Source of the DNA: Treponema sp.
Lineage (GTDB): Bacteria > Spirochaetota > Spirochaetia > Treponematales > Breznakiellaceae
Length of the DNA: 33,424 nt
Assembly (NCBI GenBank): GCA_031267685.1
Contig: JAIRYV010000002.1
Coordinates: forward strand, 1 to 33,424
Direction of reading: 5' to 3'
Positions within the stretch are counted from its first letter, which is position 1, and each line of letters begins with the position of its first letter. Of this stretch, positions 1 through 8,085 are shown in pieces. The notes beneath the pieces are model-generated. The model was not told the DNA's origin. It searched no databases and saw nothing but the letters and a program-made list of their open reading frames with translations. A program made the translations under genes and the position numbers.

Positions 1-108
1 GTTATCCAGACTTCTTAGCCAGATGTTCTCATCGTCCGATAGTCACGGTTATCTATAATCTGAATCGGAAAAAGGTCCCTTCCATAAATATACATGTCCG
101 AATCCTTG

Positions 109-1119
109 TCAGAGTCTAAGCCCCTGTTCCTTAACAGCCTGCTCAAGATACCGAATGCGCTCTTCAAGCACTGCTTTCTCTCGGTCGGCCTGCTGGCGCT
201 GGGTCTCGGCCTGCTGCCGTAACTTCTCTTCCCACACCCGCCGCTCTTCTTCCCGAACCTGCCGCAACTCCTCTGTCCACACCTGCCGCTCCTCTTCCCG
301 AACCTGCCGACGAGTCTCCTGAACACTGTAGCCTTCTAGCCAGTTAAACATCTCTGAATACCTCCGTTCCTGTATGTCATGCGTTACTACGTCTATCTCC
401 TCACGCGGTATATCCGCTCGCACAAGTAAGCTCGTTATCACATCCACCAATAGCTTCTTTATACCCTCGTTTAACGAGTCCGAAAAACTTTGCACATAGC
501 CCGCAGGAATGTTTGATAATAAACTCATGTCCTCTGGACGTCGTATCTTGTCTATCAGCATCATAAACGATAGCGGATCGCCAAACCGTAACAATGCTTC
601 TCGACTCAACTTGTTCAGATTCACCACCATGTATTCAAACGTCGGAATGTACTTCGCGTACAACGGATCATTCGGCTCGGTCTTCTGCAAAAAGTTCGTC
701 TCTGCTGTCCACTCACCTTCTCCATCGTAGAAAACAATCGGCAGTACCAGCGGATACCGGAACTCCTTCTTCCCGCTGACGTCTCCTTCCGCGTTTACCT
801 CTTTCTCGTAGGCATCCAGTATCAGCACTATGTACTGGAGCATCCGAAATGCCATGCGGAAGTTTACGGTTGACTGGTGTTCGGTCAGGACTATGATGAA
901 AACGGGCGGACAGCCGCTGATGTTCACCCGCTTGACCGAGTCTGACTCTTTGCTGTCCTGAAACAGCGGGATGTAGCGCTCTGTCATGTCCTGAATGTCA
1001 TTGGCGCAGACGTGCTTGAGCGGGTCAATGTCAGTGAAGTCCCGTAGGAACTCGGCGAATAACTCATGTTCGTTGAGGATAGCCTTGAAACTGTTATCGT
1101 GCAGATTGTGTATAGCCAT
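109..1119 (-). CDS. Rpn-family PD-(D/E)XK nuclease / transposase_31-like protein
   Basis: This 336-residue protein resembles the Rpn (recombination-promoting nuclease, transposase_31-like) family. The core shows an LTEHQS motif (Glu80, Gln82) followed by a hydrophobic helix ending in QYIVLI, which matches the E-x-Q form of the PD-(D/E)XK active site. Family members are DNA endonucleases that promote RecA-independent recombination. The C-terminal ~70 residues are a charged coiled coil rich in Arg, Glu and Gln, with a duplicated ~15-residue unit (RQVREEER...). The start at 1119 is preceded by AGAAGGA at good spacing. A near-consensus promoter lies just upstream. It stands alone. Rpn genes often occur in many copies in treponeme genomes (family knowledge). 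The function on DNA is inferred from the motif only. Confidence 0.82.
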   Translation of the reverse strand: MAIHNLHDNSFKAILNEHELFAEFLRDFTDIDPLKHVCANDIQDMTERYIPLFQDSKESDSVKRVNISGCPPVFIIVLTEHQSTVNFRMAFRMLQYIVLILDAYEKEVNAEGDVSGKKEFRYPLVLPIVFYDGEGEWTAETNFLQKTEPNDPLYAKYIPTFEYMVVNLNKLSREALLRFGDPLSFMMLIDKIRRPEDMSLLSNIPAGYVQSFSDSLNEGIKKLLVDVITSLLVRADIPREEIDVVTHDIQERRYSEMFNWLEGYSVQETRRQVREEERQVWTEELRQVREEERRVWEEKLRQQAETQRQQADREKAVLEERIRYLEQAVKEQGLRL

Positions 1120-1150
1120 TTCATTCCATCCTTCTCTTGTGTGTTTTTAT

Positions 1151-1179
1151 AGTATACAACAATGACGCAATGATTTCAA
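1151..1179 (-). promoter_or_regulatory. Sigma-70-type promoter of the Rpn-family gene
   Basis: On the minus strand TTGAAA (1179-1174) and TATACT (1156-1151) are separated by exactly 17 nt. The predicted transcript starts about 25 nt before the ATG at 1119. Confidence 0.6.
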
Positions 1180-1223
1180 TTCAGTGAGCGTTTCTCTCAT
1201 ATGTTGCTCTTGATTCTTTCTTC

Positions 1224-1266
1224 TATAATATACATACTTGTTTGCATTACTTATCATTCAGAGGAG
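1224..1266 (+). promoter_or_regulatory. -10 element and ribosome binding site of the BMP-family gene
   Basis: A perfect TATAAT lies at 1224-1229. No convincing -35 is seen at 16-18 nt. GAGGAG at 1261-1266 sits 8 nt before the ATG at 1275, a strong ribosome site. Confidence 0.45.
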
Positions 1267-1274
1267 ATTAAAGA

Positions 1275-2408
1275 ATGAAAAAACTTATGACTTTGTTCGT
1301 AATCTGCGCGTTAGCTACTTCTGCCTTCGCGGGAGGCAGGAATCAGGATCCTTCAAGTAGGAGTAGTCAACCCACACCAAGCGCTTCGGCGTCTCAGCCT
1401 GTGGCGGCTTCCTCGCCTGCTCTCAAGGTTGGCTTTGTGTATATTGGCGCGATCAACGACGAGGGCTATACGCAGGCTCACGACAAGGGCAGGCAGGCAG
1501 TTGAGGCGCTGGGTGTTGAGACCGCATATATCGAAAATGTGGTCGCAAACGCGGATTGCGAAAAGGCTATCCGTGACCTCATCGATCAAGGCTGTAACCT
1601 GATCTATACAACCAGCTTTGGATTTATGGACTGGACCATCAAGGTCGCCAAGGAATTCCCTAATGTGAAGTTTGCTCACTGTTCTGGTTACCAGACCGCG
1701 TCCAATGTCTCCACCTATTTTGGCAAGATATATCAGGCGCGCTATCTTTCAGGCATTGCCGCCGGACGCAAGAGCGCGACGGGTGCCATCGGTTATGTGG
1801 CGGCCTTCCCGATTCCTGAAGTGATTCGTGGTATCAATGCCTTTGCTCTGGGCGTGCAGTCTGTGAATCCCAATGCTACTGTCGAGGTCATCTGGACGAA
1901 CACCTGGTTTGATCCGGCAGTGGAGAAGCAGGCCGCGCTTGAGCTCCTGAACAAGGGCTGTGATGTGATTGCCCAGCATCAGGACACCACCTCACCCCAG
2001 CTTGCCGCACAGGAAAAAGGGGCCTTTGCCGTGGGTTATAATGTAGCTACGCCTAACGCCGCGCCACGCGCCTATCTCACCGCGCCCGTGTTCCACTGGG
2101 AAATCTTTTATGTTGACGATGTAAAGAGCGCCCTTGATGGTACATGGAAATCACGCGCCTACTGGGAAGGCTTGAGCAGTGGTATAGTTGCGCTTGATAC
2201 ACTCACCCAGCTTAATGACCCCGCCGCCGCAGGTATGATAAACGAGGCAGCCAATGAGATTGTTAACGGCATTTCTGATCCCTTCATGGGGCCGCTCTTT
2301 GACCAGAACAACCTGGAACGGGTCGCCGATGGTGAAAAAATGAGTGATACTGAAATTTGGAACATGGGCTGGTTCGTCCATGGCGTGATTGGAACTATTC
2401 CAGAGTAA
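1275..2408 (+). CDS. BMP-family ABC transporter substrate-binding protein
   Basis: This 377-residue secreted protein has the fold signature of the Bmp/Med family (PF02608), binding proteins for nucleosides or related small molecules. Visible features are an early VGFVYIGAINDEGYTQAHDKG segment, then NVVANADCEKAIRDLIDQGCNLIYTTSFGFMD and KFAHCSGY, in family order. The signal sequence (residues 1-19) ends in SAFA followed by GG. There is no lipobox Cys, whereas many BMP proteins (e.g. treponemal TmpC) are lipoproteins, so this one is probably cut by signal peptidase I and free in the periplasm. A low-complexity Ser/Pro/Gln/Ala linker follows (about residues 25-50). The ATPase gene begins 1 nt after its stop codon. 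The ligand cannot be read from the sequence; purine nucleosides are the family default. Confidence 0.88.
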   Translation: MKKLMTLFVICALATSAFAGGRNQDPSSRSSQPTPSASASQPVAASSPALKVGFVYIGAINDEGYTQAHDKGRQAVEALGVETAYIENVVANADCEKAIRDLIDQGCNLIYTTSFGFMDWTIKVAKEFPNVKFAHCSGYQTASNVSTYFGKIYQARYLSGIAAGRKSATGAIGYVAAFPIPEVIRGINAFALGVQSVNPNATVEVIWTNTWFDPAVEKQAALELLNKGCDVIAQHQDTTSPQLAAQEKGAFAVGYNVATPNAAPRAYLTAPVFHWEIFYVDDVKSALDGTWKSRAYWEGLSSGIVALDTLTQLNDPAAAGMINEAANEIVNGISDPFMGPLFDQNNLERVADGEKMSDTEIWNMGWFVHGVIGTIPE

Positions 2409-2409
2409 A

Positions 2410-3912
2410 ATGGCTGATCCTTACATCGTCATGGAACACATCTCCAAACGCTTTGGCAGTGTGCTGGCCAATAATGATGTGGGGCTAAGTGTGAGGCGCG
2501 GTGAAATCGTCGCTCTATTGGGGGAAAACGGTTCGGGCAAGAGTACGCTAGTGAATATACTGGCTGGTATCTATCTACCCGACACCGGTTCCATCCAAAT
2601 TGACGGATCGCCGCGTTTCTTCCATTCTCCCCATGACGCTATAGTTGCCGGTGTTGGCATGGTACACCAGCACTTCATGCTGATACCTGTGATGAATGCC
2701 CGCGAAAACATAAGCCTGGGCGAAAAGGGTTATGTTTTTAACAAAAAAGCCGTATCCGCAAAAATCAGCCGCGTTGAGCAGGAATTTGGACTCACCATAC
2801 CTCACGACAAAAAAATCTATGATATGTCTGTTGGTGAGAAACAGACAGTCGAGATCCTCAAGGTCTTATACCGAGGCGCGTCTATCCTCATTCTTGATGA
2901 GCCTACCGCTGTACTCACTCCACAGGAAACCATGCGACTCTTCGCTATCATGAGGAATATGCGAGACGCGGGATGTGCAATCATCATCATCACCCATAAA
3001 CTGGGCGAGGTTATGGAGATAAGCGACCGTGTCGCGGTACTGCGCGGAGGGCAGCTCACTGGCTCGGTAAACACCCGCGACACAACGCCACGCGAGCTTA
3101 CTGAAATGATGGTAGGTGCCAGCGTTTCCCTTGAGATAAACCGCCCTGCGCCTGCCGCATCCGTAAAACAGCCTATGCTGGAGGTGCGTTCCCTGAGTCT
3201 AAGTAATAAAGAAGGTGTCAAGGTGATTGACGATATATCTTTTGATCTATACGGTGGGGAAATACTGGGAGTGGCGGGTATTGCGGGAAGTGGCCAGAAG
3301 GAACTATGTGAAATCCTCACTGGTCTGCGTCATGCTGATTCCGGTTCTGCACGTTTTGAGGGTGATGAACTGCTCAAACTCTCGCCACGCGCCATCAAAA
3401 ACCGAGGTATACGCCTCAGTTTCATACCTGAAGACCGTTTGGGCATGGGACTTGTGGCAGGCATGAGCATCACTGACAACGTGTTACTCCGACATTACGA
3501 TGGAACGCCCGGTATCTTTATCAACCGCGCTTCGGGTAAGACTCAAGCTGAAACCATCGTGCAACGTTACGCGGTTTCCACGCCTTCGGTTAATCACATT
3601 GTGAAGAAACTTTCCGGTGGTAATATCCAGAAGGTTCTGTTGGGGCGTGAGATCGAAACTAACCCTCGTCTTCTTATTACCGCCTATCCCGCACGTGGCC
3701 TCGACATCGGCGCGTCCTACAGCATCTACGATATGCTCAACGAGCGGAAGAAACGCGGCGTTGCGGTACTCTTTATCGGGGAAGACCTTGACGTACTGAG
3801 GGAACTCTGCGACCGCATCATCGTGATCCACAACGGCACTCTGATGAGCATCGTAGACCCCTTTCTTACTTCAAAAGAAGACATCGGTCTTTTAATGCTA
3901 GGACACCGCTAA
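2410..3912 (+). CDS. ABC transporter ATP-binding protein, tandem-NBD (RbsA/NupA-like)
   Basis: This 500-residue cytoplasmic ATPase carries two nucleotide-binding domains in one chain, as in sugar and nucleoside importers of the RbsA/NupA type. The first domain has a canonical Walker A (GENGSGKST), signature (MSVGEKQTVEI) and Walker B (ILILDEPTA). The second has the degenerate P-loop usual for the group (GIAGSGQKEL), a strong signature (LSGGNIQKV) and a modified Walker B (LLITAYPARGLD). I chose ATG 2410, 1 nt after the binding-protein stop; TTG 2389 would add seven residues inside the upstream gene and has no ribosome site. Tight spacing means co-translation with the BMP protein. No permease genes follow, although this family normally works with two. 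If the transporter functions, its membrane subunits are encoded elsewhere. Confidence 0.88.
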   Translation: MADPYIVMEHISKRFGSVLANNDVGLSVRRGEIVALLGENGSGKSTLVNILAGIYLPDTGSIQIDGSPRFFHSPHDAIVAGVGMVHQHFMLIPVMNARENISLGEKGYVFNKKAVSAKISRVEQEFGLTIPHDKKIYDMSVGEKQTVEILKVLYRGASILILDEPTAVLTPQETMRLFAIMRNMRDAGCAIIIITHKLGEVMEISDRVAVLRGGQLTGSVNTRDTTPRELTEMMVGASVSLEINRPAPAASVKQPMLEVRSLSLSNKEGVKVIDDISFDLYGGEILGVAGIAGSGQKELCEILTGLRHADSGSARFEGDELLKLSPRAIKNRGIRLSFIPEDRLGMGLVAGMSITDNVLLRHYDGTPGIFINRASGKTQAETIVQRYAVSTPSVNHIVKKLSGGNIQKVLLGREIETNPRLLITAYPARGLDIGASYSIYDMLNERKKRGVAVLFIGEDLDVLRELCDRIIVIHNGTLMSIVDPFLTSKEDIGLLMLGHR

Positions 3913-3988
3913 ATACGCGTCCAATGTGGCGCGATATGTTCAGAAACGTATTAATTTTTGCCGATACTCTGAAAAAAGGGGATACTCA

Positions 3989-5755
3989 ATGAAAAAACAA
4001 ACGCTTTGTTTGTGTAGTATATTATCGGCTAGTCTGTTTATCAGCGCTTCGTGGTGGCAGCAAGGCGACGCCCAAATAAGTCAAAATATTTCTGAGCGTG
4101 GCTATTATGCGGCTACTAACTCTGTCCCTCTCAATACCTTAGTAGATATTACTAATCCTGAAAACGAAAAAACTATCCGCGTGATGGTAATTGCGGGTCT
4201 TGATGATCCTAGCTTTTTGGTCACCCTTTCACGAGAGGCTGCTGAAGCTATCGCTCTGCCGAGAACAAAGGCTAAGGTAATAATGGAGCAACTGTCTGAG
4301 GAGGAAGCGTACTCCCCGTTTAGAGTGGTCGGTAGTCCAAACACTGCTTCCATCATGCCCGAAGCGGTGATCAGAGAAGAGTCTGCTCCCATACTTGCTC
4401 AGGGGACGCTCCCTCTAAAACAAGCGCTCCCTCCGTCTCCGGTGGAAACGCCGGCTATAGAACCTGATATTACACCTCAAGCGGCCTTGCCGGAAAATGA
4501 GAACGTTGATTCTGATTACAAGCCGACCGTACCGGATATGGCCATTATAGAAGATAGCGTAAGGGAGTCAACTCCTATCTGGACATATCCAATGGATCCG
4601 CTCGGCACAACAATACCGGAAACCTCTGAGGTTACCACATCCAGTGAAACAGATATTTCTATAACCATTAGTGAAACTCCAGTGTCCGATTTGGATAACC
4701 CTGAGACAAACCTGCCGGAACCAATGTCCACAATGGCAGATTCGGAAACGCTTCCTCCCGATGTAATGGACAAACCAGAGCTTGTTTCTGCATCAGAGAC
4801 AGAGCCAGAGTCGATTCCTCAAAGTGTAGCCACAGGCGAGGAATCACCCACGTTGGAATCCGCGCCAATGGATGAACCAGAGCTTGTTTCTGCGCCGGAG
4901 ACAGAGCCAGAGTCGATTCCTCAAAGTGTAGCCACAGGCGAGGGAACCATTCCCCCAAAAGATGGTACTAGTGAATATAAACTCATTCCCGCTGAGGATC
5001 GTCCGCCTGAGACAACGACTTTTACCATGCTTCCACCAGAATCAGAAATAGCGCCTCTGCCATCAGCTTTGTTACCGGATTCATTCTTCGAGTCGTCCAA
5101 AAATACGAGCGAAGCAGCGTCAGCTCAGAGGAATAGTGGTATAGGCCAAGCCGTGGAACTGACGAAGATAGCTGACCCTTCGTTGTTTGTTGAGCCGATT
5201 AAGACGGCTTCCCGTCCAGCGGATTCGGCCTCTACGCCTGACCCTTCATTGTTTGTTGAGCCGATTGCGGCTGTTCCCCAACAGTCGGCAACGGTATCAA
5301 TCGACCCATCCACGTTTGTTGATCCCGTTGAGACGGCTTCCCGTCCAGCGGATTCGGCCTCTACGCCTGACCCATCGTCGTTTATCGCGCCGATTGCGGT
5401 TACTCCCCAACAGTCGGTGTCGTCCTTAATGGATACATCCGCCTTTTTCGCGCCAATTGACGGCACTCCTCAGCAGACATCGGGAAGCTCACTTTTTTCA
5501 ATTCCCACAATTGCCAGTCTGGAAGTGGGGCAGTATTATCTGCAACTGATCGCTTATAACCGCTTGGAACAGGTGGAATCAGCCGTATCAAGTATTGGAC
5601 GAGCGTACCCCTTAACCGTTCAAAGTGTCGGACCCAATGAAAATCCAGTCTACCGGCTTCTTATAGGGCCGCTTAATCTGGGAGAAAGCGGCGCATTACT
5701 CCAGCGATTCAAAAGACTAGGTTACAAAGATGCCTTTATCCGGCAGGGTTCTTGA
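3989..5755 (+). CDS. RlpA-like protein: degenerate DPBB domain, long repeat linker, SPOR domain
   Basis: This is a 588-residue secreted protein. Residues 1-30 form a signal peptide with likely cleavage after GDA. Residues ~32-105 resemble the RlpA double-psi beta-barrel (SERGYYAATNSVPLNTLVDITN...LSREAAEAIALP), but the usual N-D-R-G-P-F stretch reads VIAGLDDPS, so lytic transglycosylase activity is doubtful. Residues ~110-505 are a Pro/Glu/Ser/Thr-rich linker with at least two repeat families. Residues ~510-588 are a SPOR domain (VGQYYLQLIAYN...YRLLIGPL), which binds denuded septal peptidoglycan. The start at 3989 follows a GGGG purine tract and begins a proper signal peptide; an in-frame start further upstream adds 21 non-signal residues. 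The likely role is at the division septum or cell wall, as structural scaffold or enzyme. It lies 76 nt after the ATPase and is functionally unrelated to it. Confidence 0.78.
   Translation: MKKQTLCLCSILSASLFISASWWQQGDAQISQNISERGYYAATNSVPLNTLVDITNPENEKTIRVMVIAGLDDPSFLVTLSREAAEAIALPRTKAKVIMEQLSEEEAYSPFRVVGSPNTASIMPEAVIREESAPILAQGTLPLKQALPPSPVETPAIEPDITPQAALPENENVDSDYKPTVPDMAIIEDSVRESTPIWTYPMDPLGTTIPETSEVTTSSETDISITISETPVSDLDNPETNLPEPMSTMADSETLPPDVMDKPELVSASETEPESIPQSVATGEESPTLESAPMDEPELVSAPETEPESIPQSVATGEGTIPPKDGTSEYKLIPAEDRPPETTTFTMLPPESEIAPLPSALLPDSFFESSKNTSEAASAQRNSGIGQAVELTKIADPSLFVEPIKTASRPADSASTPDPSLFVEPIAAVPQQSATVSIDPSTFVDPVETASRPADSASTPDPSSFIAPIAVTPQQSVSSLMDTSAFFAPIDGTPQQTSGSSLFSIPTIASLEVGQYYLQLIAYNRLEQVESAVSSIGRAYPLTVQSVGPNENPVYRLLIGPLNLGESGALLQRFKRLGYKDAFIRQGS
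4769..4942 (+). repeat. Two near-identical 72-nt direct repeats in the SPOR-protein linker
   Basis: Copies at 4769-4840 and 4871-4942 are offset by 102 nt (34 codons) and encode nearly the same peptide (PELVSAxETEPESIPQSVATGE). The high nucleotide identity suggests a recent duplication. Confidence 0.85.
5202..5373 (+). repeat. Second linker repeat family (129-nt period) in the SPOR protein
   Basis: An identical 43-nt stretch occurs at 5202-5244 and 5331-5373. Around it, DPSLFVEPI-type peptide units recur about five times (DPSLFVEPI, DPSTFVDPV, DPSSFIAPI, DTSAFFAPI). Confidence 0.82.
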
Positions 5756-5772
5756 TTTGCATCAGGTAATGC

Positions 5773-5801
5773 TTGCCATTTGGAAGAGTTTAGGATAGTA
5801 T
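5773..5801 (+). promoter_or_regulatory. Candidate promoter of the ferredoxin gene
   Basis: TTGCCA (5773-5778) and TAGTAT (5796-5801) are 17 nt apart, about 25 nt before the GAGAGG ribosome site of the ferredoxin gene. Confidence 0.45.
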
Positions 5802-5832
5802 GTAATCACAAAATCAAAGAGAGGTATTCATT

Positions 5833-6003
5833 ATGGCATACAAAATTGGAGAGGCGTGTATCAATTGTGGCGCCTGTGTAGAAGCGTGTCCAGCTGAGGC
5901 GATTTTCGAAAGGGACGGGAAGCACTGGATTGATCCTGACAAGTGCCTGAGCTGCGGCGCATGCTCCGGAGCATGTTCCACTGAAGCTATCACGGATGCG
6001 TAA
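5833..6003 (+). CDS. Small 2[4Fe-4S] ferredoxin
   Basis: This 56-residue clostridial-type ferredoxin carries two [4Fe-4S] motifs. The first is CINCGACVEACP (Cys9, 12, 15, 19) and the second is CLSCGACSGACS (Cys38, 41, 44, 48), where the usual Pro after the last Cys is Ser. It would be a soluble low-potential electron carrier for anaerobic redox enzymes such as pyruvate:ferredoxin oxidoreductase or hydrogenase. A GAGAGG ribosome site lies about 9 nt before the ATG, and a strong terminator follows within 3 nt of the stop, so it is a single-gene transcript. Its partner enzyme is not in the window. Confidence 0.93.
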   Translation: MAYKIGEACINCGACVEACPAEAIFERDGKHWIDPDKCLSCGACSGACSTEAITDA

Positions 6004-6005
6004 AC

Positions 6006-6034
6006 AAAAGACCCGCCACAAGGCGGGTCTTTTT
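6006..6034. terminator. Bidirectional rho-independent terminator
   Basis: A 12-bp perfect stem (6006-6017 with 6022-6033) surrounds an ACAA loop. T-rich flanks on both strands let it end the ferredoxin transcript and the convergent vanZ-like transcript. Confidence 0.9.
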
Positions 6035-6473
6035 ACTTTGCAGTGGCCAGATGATGTTGCCAAAACCAGCGTATCAGTTTTTCCAATATATAACCTATGA
6101 TAAAACCAGTCGTATTCAGGATAATGTCATCCACATCAAAAGTCCCGCGTTTGCATACAAGCTGAAGGAATTCCAGTAATAAGAGACCGCTTAACAGCAC
6201 TACCGTTGCCTTGACGATGCTTCCCTTGAAACAGCCGGGTAGTAATAGGCCAAAAGGGATAAATACTCCAATGTTACCTAATATATTGATAACAAAGTGA
6301 TACTTTCTGAGGCTCTTGCTACGGATAAACAGATCGATTGTAGAAAATAGTTGAAGGTTGTAACGGTATTCTGTCTGGTCTTGCCGACCAAAACCAAAGA
6401 ACATCCAGTAAAATAGCAATGCCGTGTAAAGCAAGAGAATACAGACTATTACATTATGCTTATCTAACTTCAT
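6033..6473 (-). CDS. VanZ-like family membrane protein
   Basis: This 146-residue membrane protein has four or five hydrophobic segments and the VanZ-family signature (PF04892): NILGNIGVFIPFGLLLP, then EFLQLVCKRGTFDVDDIILNTTGFIIGY. VanZ itself contributes to low-level teicoplanin resistance; the biochemical role of the wider family is unknown. I chose ATG 6473 over the longer possibility from 6575 because the extra 34 residues would be translated through a terminator hairpin (6515-6540) and do not fit the family. No good Shine-Dalgarno is visible before 6473, so the start is only moderately certain. It ends at a shared convergent terminator. Confidence 0.8.
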   Translation of the reverse strand: MKLDKHNVIVCILLLYTALLFYWMFFGFGRQDQTEYRYNLQLFSTIDLFIRSKSLRKYHFVINILGNIGVFIPFGLLLPGCFKGSIVKATVVLLSGLLLLEFLQLVCKRGTFDVDDIILNTTGFIIGYILEKLIRWFWQHHLATAK

Positions 6474-6498
6474 TATTACTAATAATCGGTATTGCTGT

Positions 6499-6540
6499 GG
6501 AAGAAAGAAAGCAAACCTCGAACCGAAATAGGTTCGAGGT
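6499..6540 (-). terminator. Terminator after the nitroreductase gene
   Basis: A perfect 10-bp stem (6515-6524 with 6531-6540) has a 6-nt loop. On the minus strand it is followed by a T-rich stretch (TTGCTTTCTTTC). It lies about 30 nt after the nitroreductase stop. Confidence 0.65.
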
Positions 6541-6571
6541 CTAGAAACAGCACTAAAAACCGTACGATTCC

Positions 6572-7090
6572 TCACTTTCTGATGATGTAGTCAGCTTTAC
6601 GTGGCTTTGGCACGGGCGTTTCGGCGGCGTAACCCAGTATACAGTGGGCGACGCCTTCATAGTCATCGCTCAGCCCCCATTCCTTGCAGAGCGCCTTGCC
6701 TTCCTCACTATCGAGCGCTTCTTTTGCGCGGGCGATCCAGCAGGAACCGACGCCAAGCGCGTAAGCCGCGTTCAAGAGGTTCCCCATCACGAGTGCGCCG
6801 TCTTGCAAGGGCGTAACAGCCTTCTTATTCACCAACACTGTAACCACAGTGGGCGCCCCATAAAAGGGCTTGGCGTCAGGATTGTTCAATACACGAGCAT
6901 TGAGCTTCTCCAACTTCTCGATAAGCGCCTTGTCCTGCGTTACCACCATCACCACTGACTGCGCCCCCATACCACTTGCCGCGTATGTTCCGGCTTCCAG
7001 TATAGCGTCAAGTTCAGACGCCTTGATTTGCTCCGGCTTATACTGTCGTATACTCCGCCGATTCTTCAGAACTTCAAGTGTGCTTTGCAT
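6572..7090 (-). CDS. Nitroreductase-family FMN oxidoreductase
   Basis: This 172-residue protein is a compact member of the nitroreductase family (PF00881), FMN flavoproteins that reduce nitroaromatics, quinones or other acceptors with NAD(P)H. It opens with LKNRRSIRQYKPEQI, the family's FMN-phosphate-binding RRS segment, followed by AGTYAASGMGAQS and the helix DGALVMGNLLNAAYALGVGSCWI. GGAGG lies 5 nt before the ATG. It follows pyrD on the same strand after 74 nt with no clear terminator between, so the two may be co-transcribed. The physiological substrate is unknown. Confidence 0.9.
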   Translation of the reverse strand: MQSTLEVLKNRRSIRQYKPEQIKASELDAILEAGTYAASGMGAQSVVMVVTQDKALIEKLEKLNARVLNNPDAKPFYGAPTVVTVLVNKKAVTPLQDGALVMGNLLNAAYALGVGSCWIARAKEALDSEEGKALCKEWGLSDDYEGVAHCILGYAAETPVPKPRKADYIIRK

Positions 7091-7164
7091 ATAACCTCCG
7101 ATTTACGCGTCAGCTCTATGGCTATGCGCGTATAAATCATTCTATCAGAAAACAGTAAGCATGT

Positions 7165-8085
7165 TCAATCAGTTTTGCGTATAGCGAGGTCTGCAAGGCC
7201 GGGTATCTGGTACTGGCGCATATAGGCGGCGATGCCAGTGATGATCTCGTTCATGGCGAGCGGGTGGGCGAATGTGGCTGATCCGACCTGTATGGCAGCA
7301 GCCCCAGCCATGAGAAACTCCAGTGCGTCGCTTACTGTAACAATGCCGCCCATACCCACAATGGGGACCGAAACCACCTCACAAAGCTCCCATACCATAC
7401 GGAGCGCAATGGGGCGTATAGCCGGGCCGGAGAGACCGGCGATCACCATGTCAAAAACCGGTTTTCTTCTATATATATCAATTGCCATTGCCTTAAACGT
7501 GTTTATTAGAGAAAGGGCATCGGCACCCTGCGCAACACAGGCACGCGCCACAGCGTGAAGATCGGGCGCGTTAGGTGAAAGTTTCACCATGAGCGGCTTA
7601 TTGGCAGCGGCGTGGCGAACTGCACGGGTAACATCAGCAGCAGCGCTGGGATCAAGCCCAAAGCCCATACCTCCGGCTTTCACGTTGGGACACGAGATGT
7701 TGAGTTCGATTATGTCGATAGGCGAGGCGTTGAGCAAACGCGCTCCCTCGGCGTATTCCTCAACGCTGGAGCCAGAAAGGTTAGCGATGACCACTGGCCC
7801 CAGTTCCCTGAGCGCGGGCAACTCCTTCACAAGAAAGGCCGGAATTCCCGGATTCTCAAGACCAATGGAATTCATCAGACCAGATGGCGTCTCGTGAAGC
7901 CTTATCCCGTCATTACCGACGCGAGGCATCAGCGTCAGCCCCTTAGTGCAGATGCCGCCAAGCACGGTTATATCCAGCAGTCCCGCATACTCCCGCCCGT
8001 AACCAAAAGTGCCAGACGCGGCAATCACCGGATTACGAAAAGGTACACCAGCGATACTAAGCGATAAGTCAGGTTTATCATTCAT
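7165..8085 (-). CDS. pyrD: Dihydroorotate dehydrogenase, class 1B catalytic subunit
   Basis: This 306-residue flavoprotein oxidises dihydroorotate to orotate in de novo pyrimidine synthesis. Family marks are NPVIAASGTFGYG near the N-terminus, the active-site loop ELNISCPNVKAGGMGFG (Cys as catalytic base, with the KAGG form typical of class 1B), and the C-terminal FMN-phosphate segment VGMGGIVTVSDALEFLMAGA. Class 1B enzymes normally pair with PyrK, an FAD/2Fe-2S electron-transfer subunit; no pyrK is in this window. I chose ATG 8085 because it begins at the expected family N-terminus; ATG 8136 in the same frame adds 17 residues and cannot be excluded. A long intergenic region with a promoter-like sequence about 370 nt upstream suggests a structured leader. 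Confidence 0.93.
   Translation of the reverse strand: MNDKPDLSLSIAGVPFRNPVIAASGTFGYGREYAGLLDITVLGGICTKGLTLMPRVGNDGIRLHETPSGLMNSIGLENPGIPAFLVKELPALRELGPVVIANLSGSSVEEYAEGARLLNASPIDIIELNISCPNVKAGGMGFGLDPSAAADVTRAVRHAAANKPLMVKLSPNAPDLHAVARACVAQGADALSLINTFKAMAIDIYRRKPVFDMVIAGLSGPAIRPIALRMVWELCEVVSVPIVGMGGIVTVSDALEFLMAGAAAIQVGSATFAHPLAMNEIITGIAAYMRQYQIPGLADLAIRKTD

Noticed and set aside
15-326. 103-codon minus-strand frame at the left edge
   Set aside because: It is an alternative frame over the coiled-coil coding end of the Rpn-family gene, with low-complexity Arg/Gly composition.
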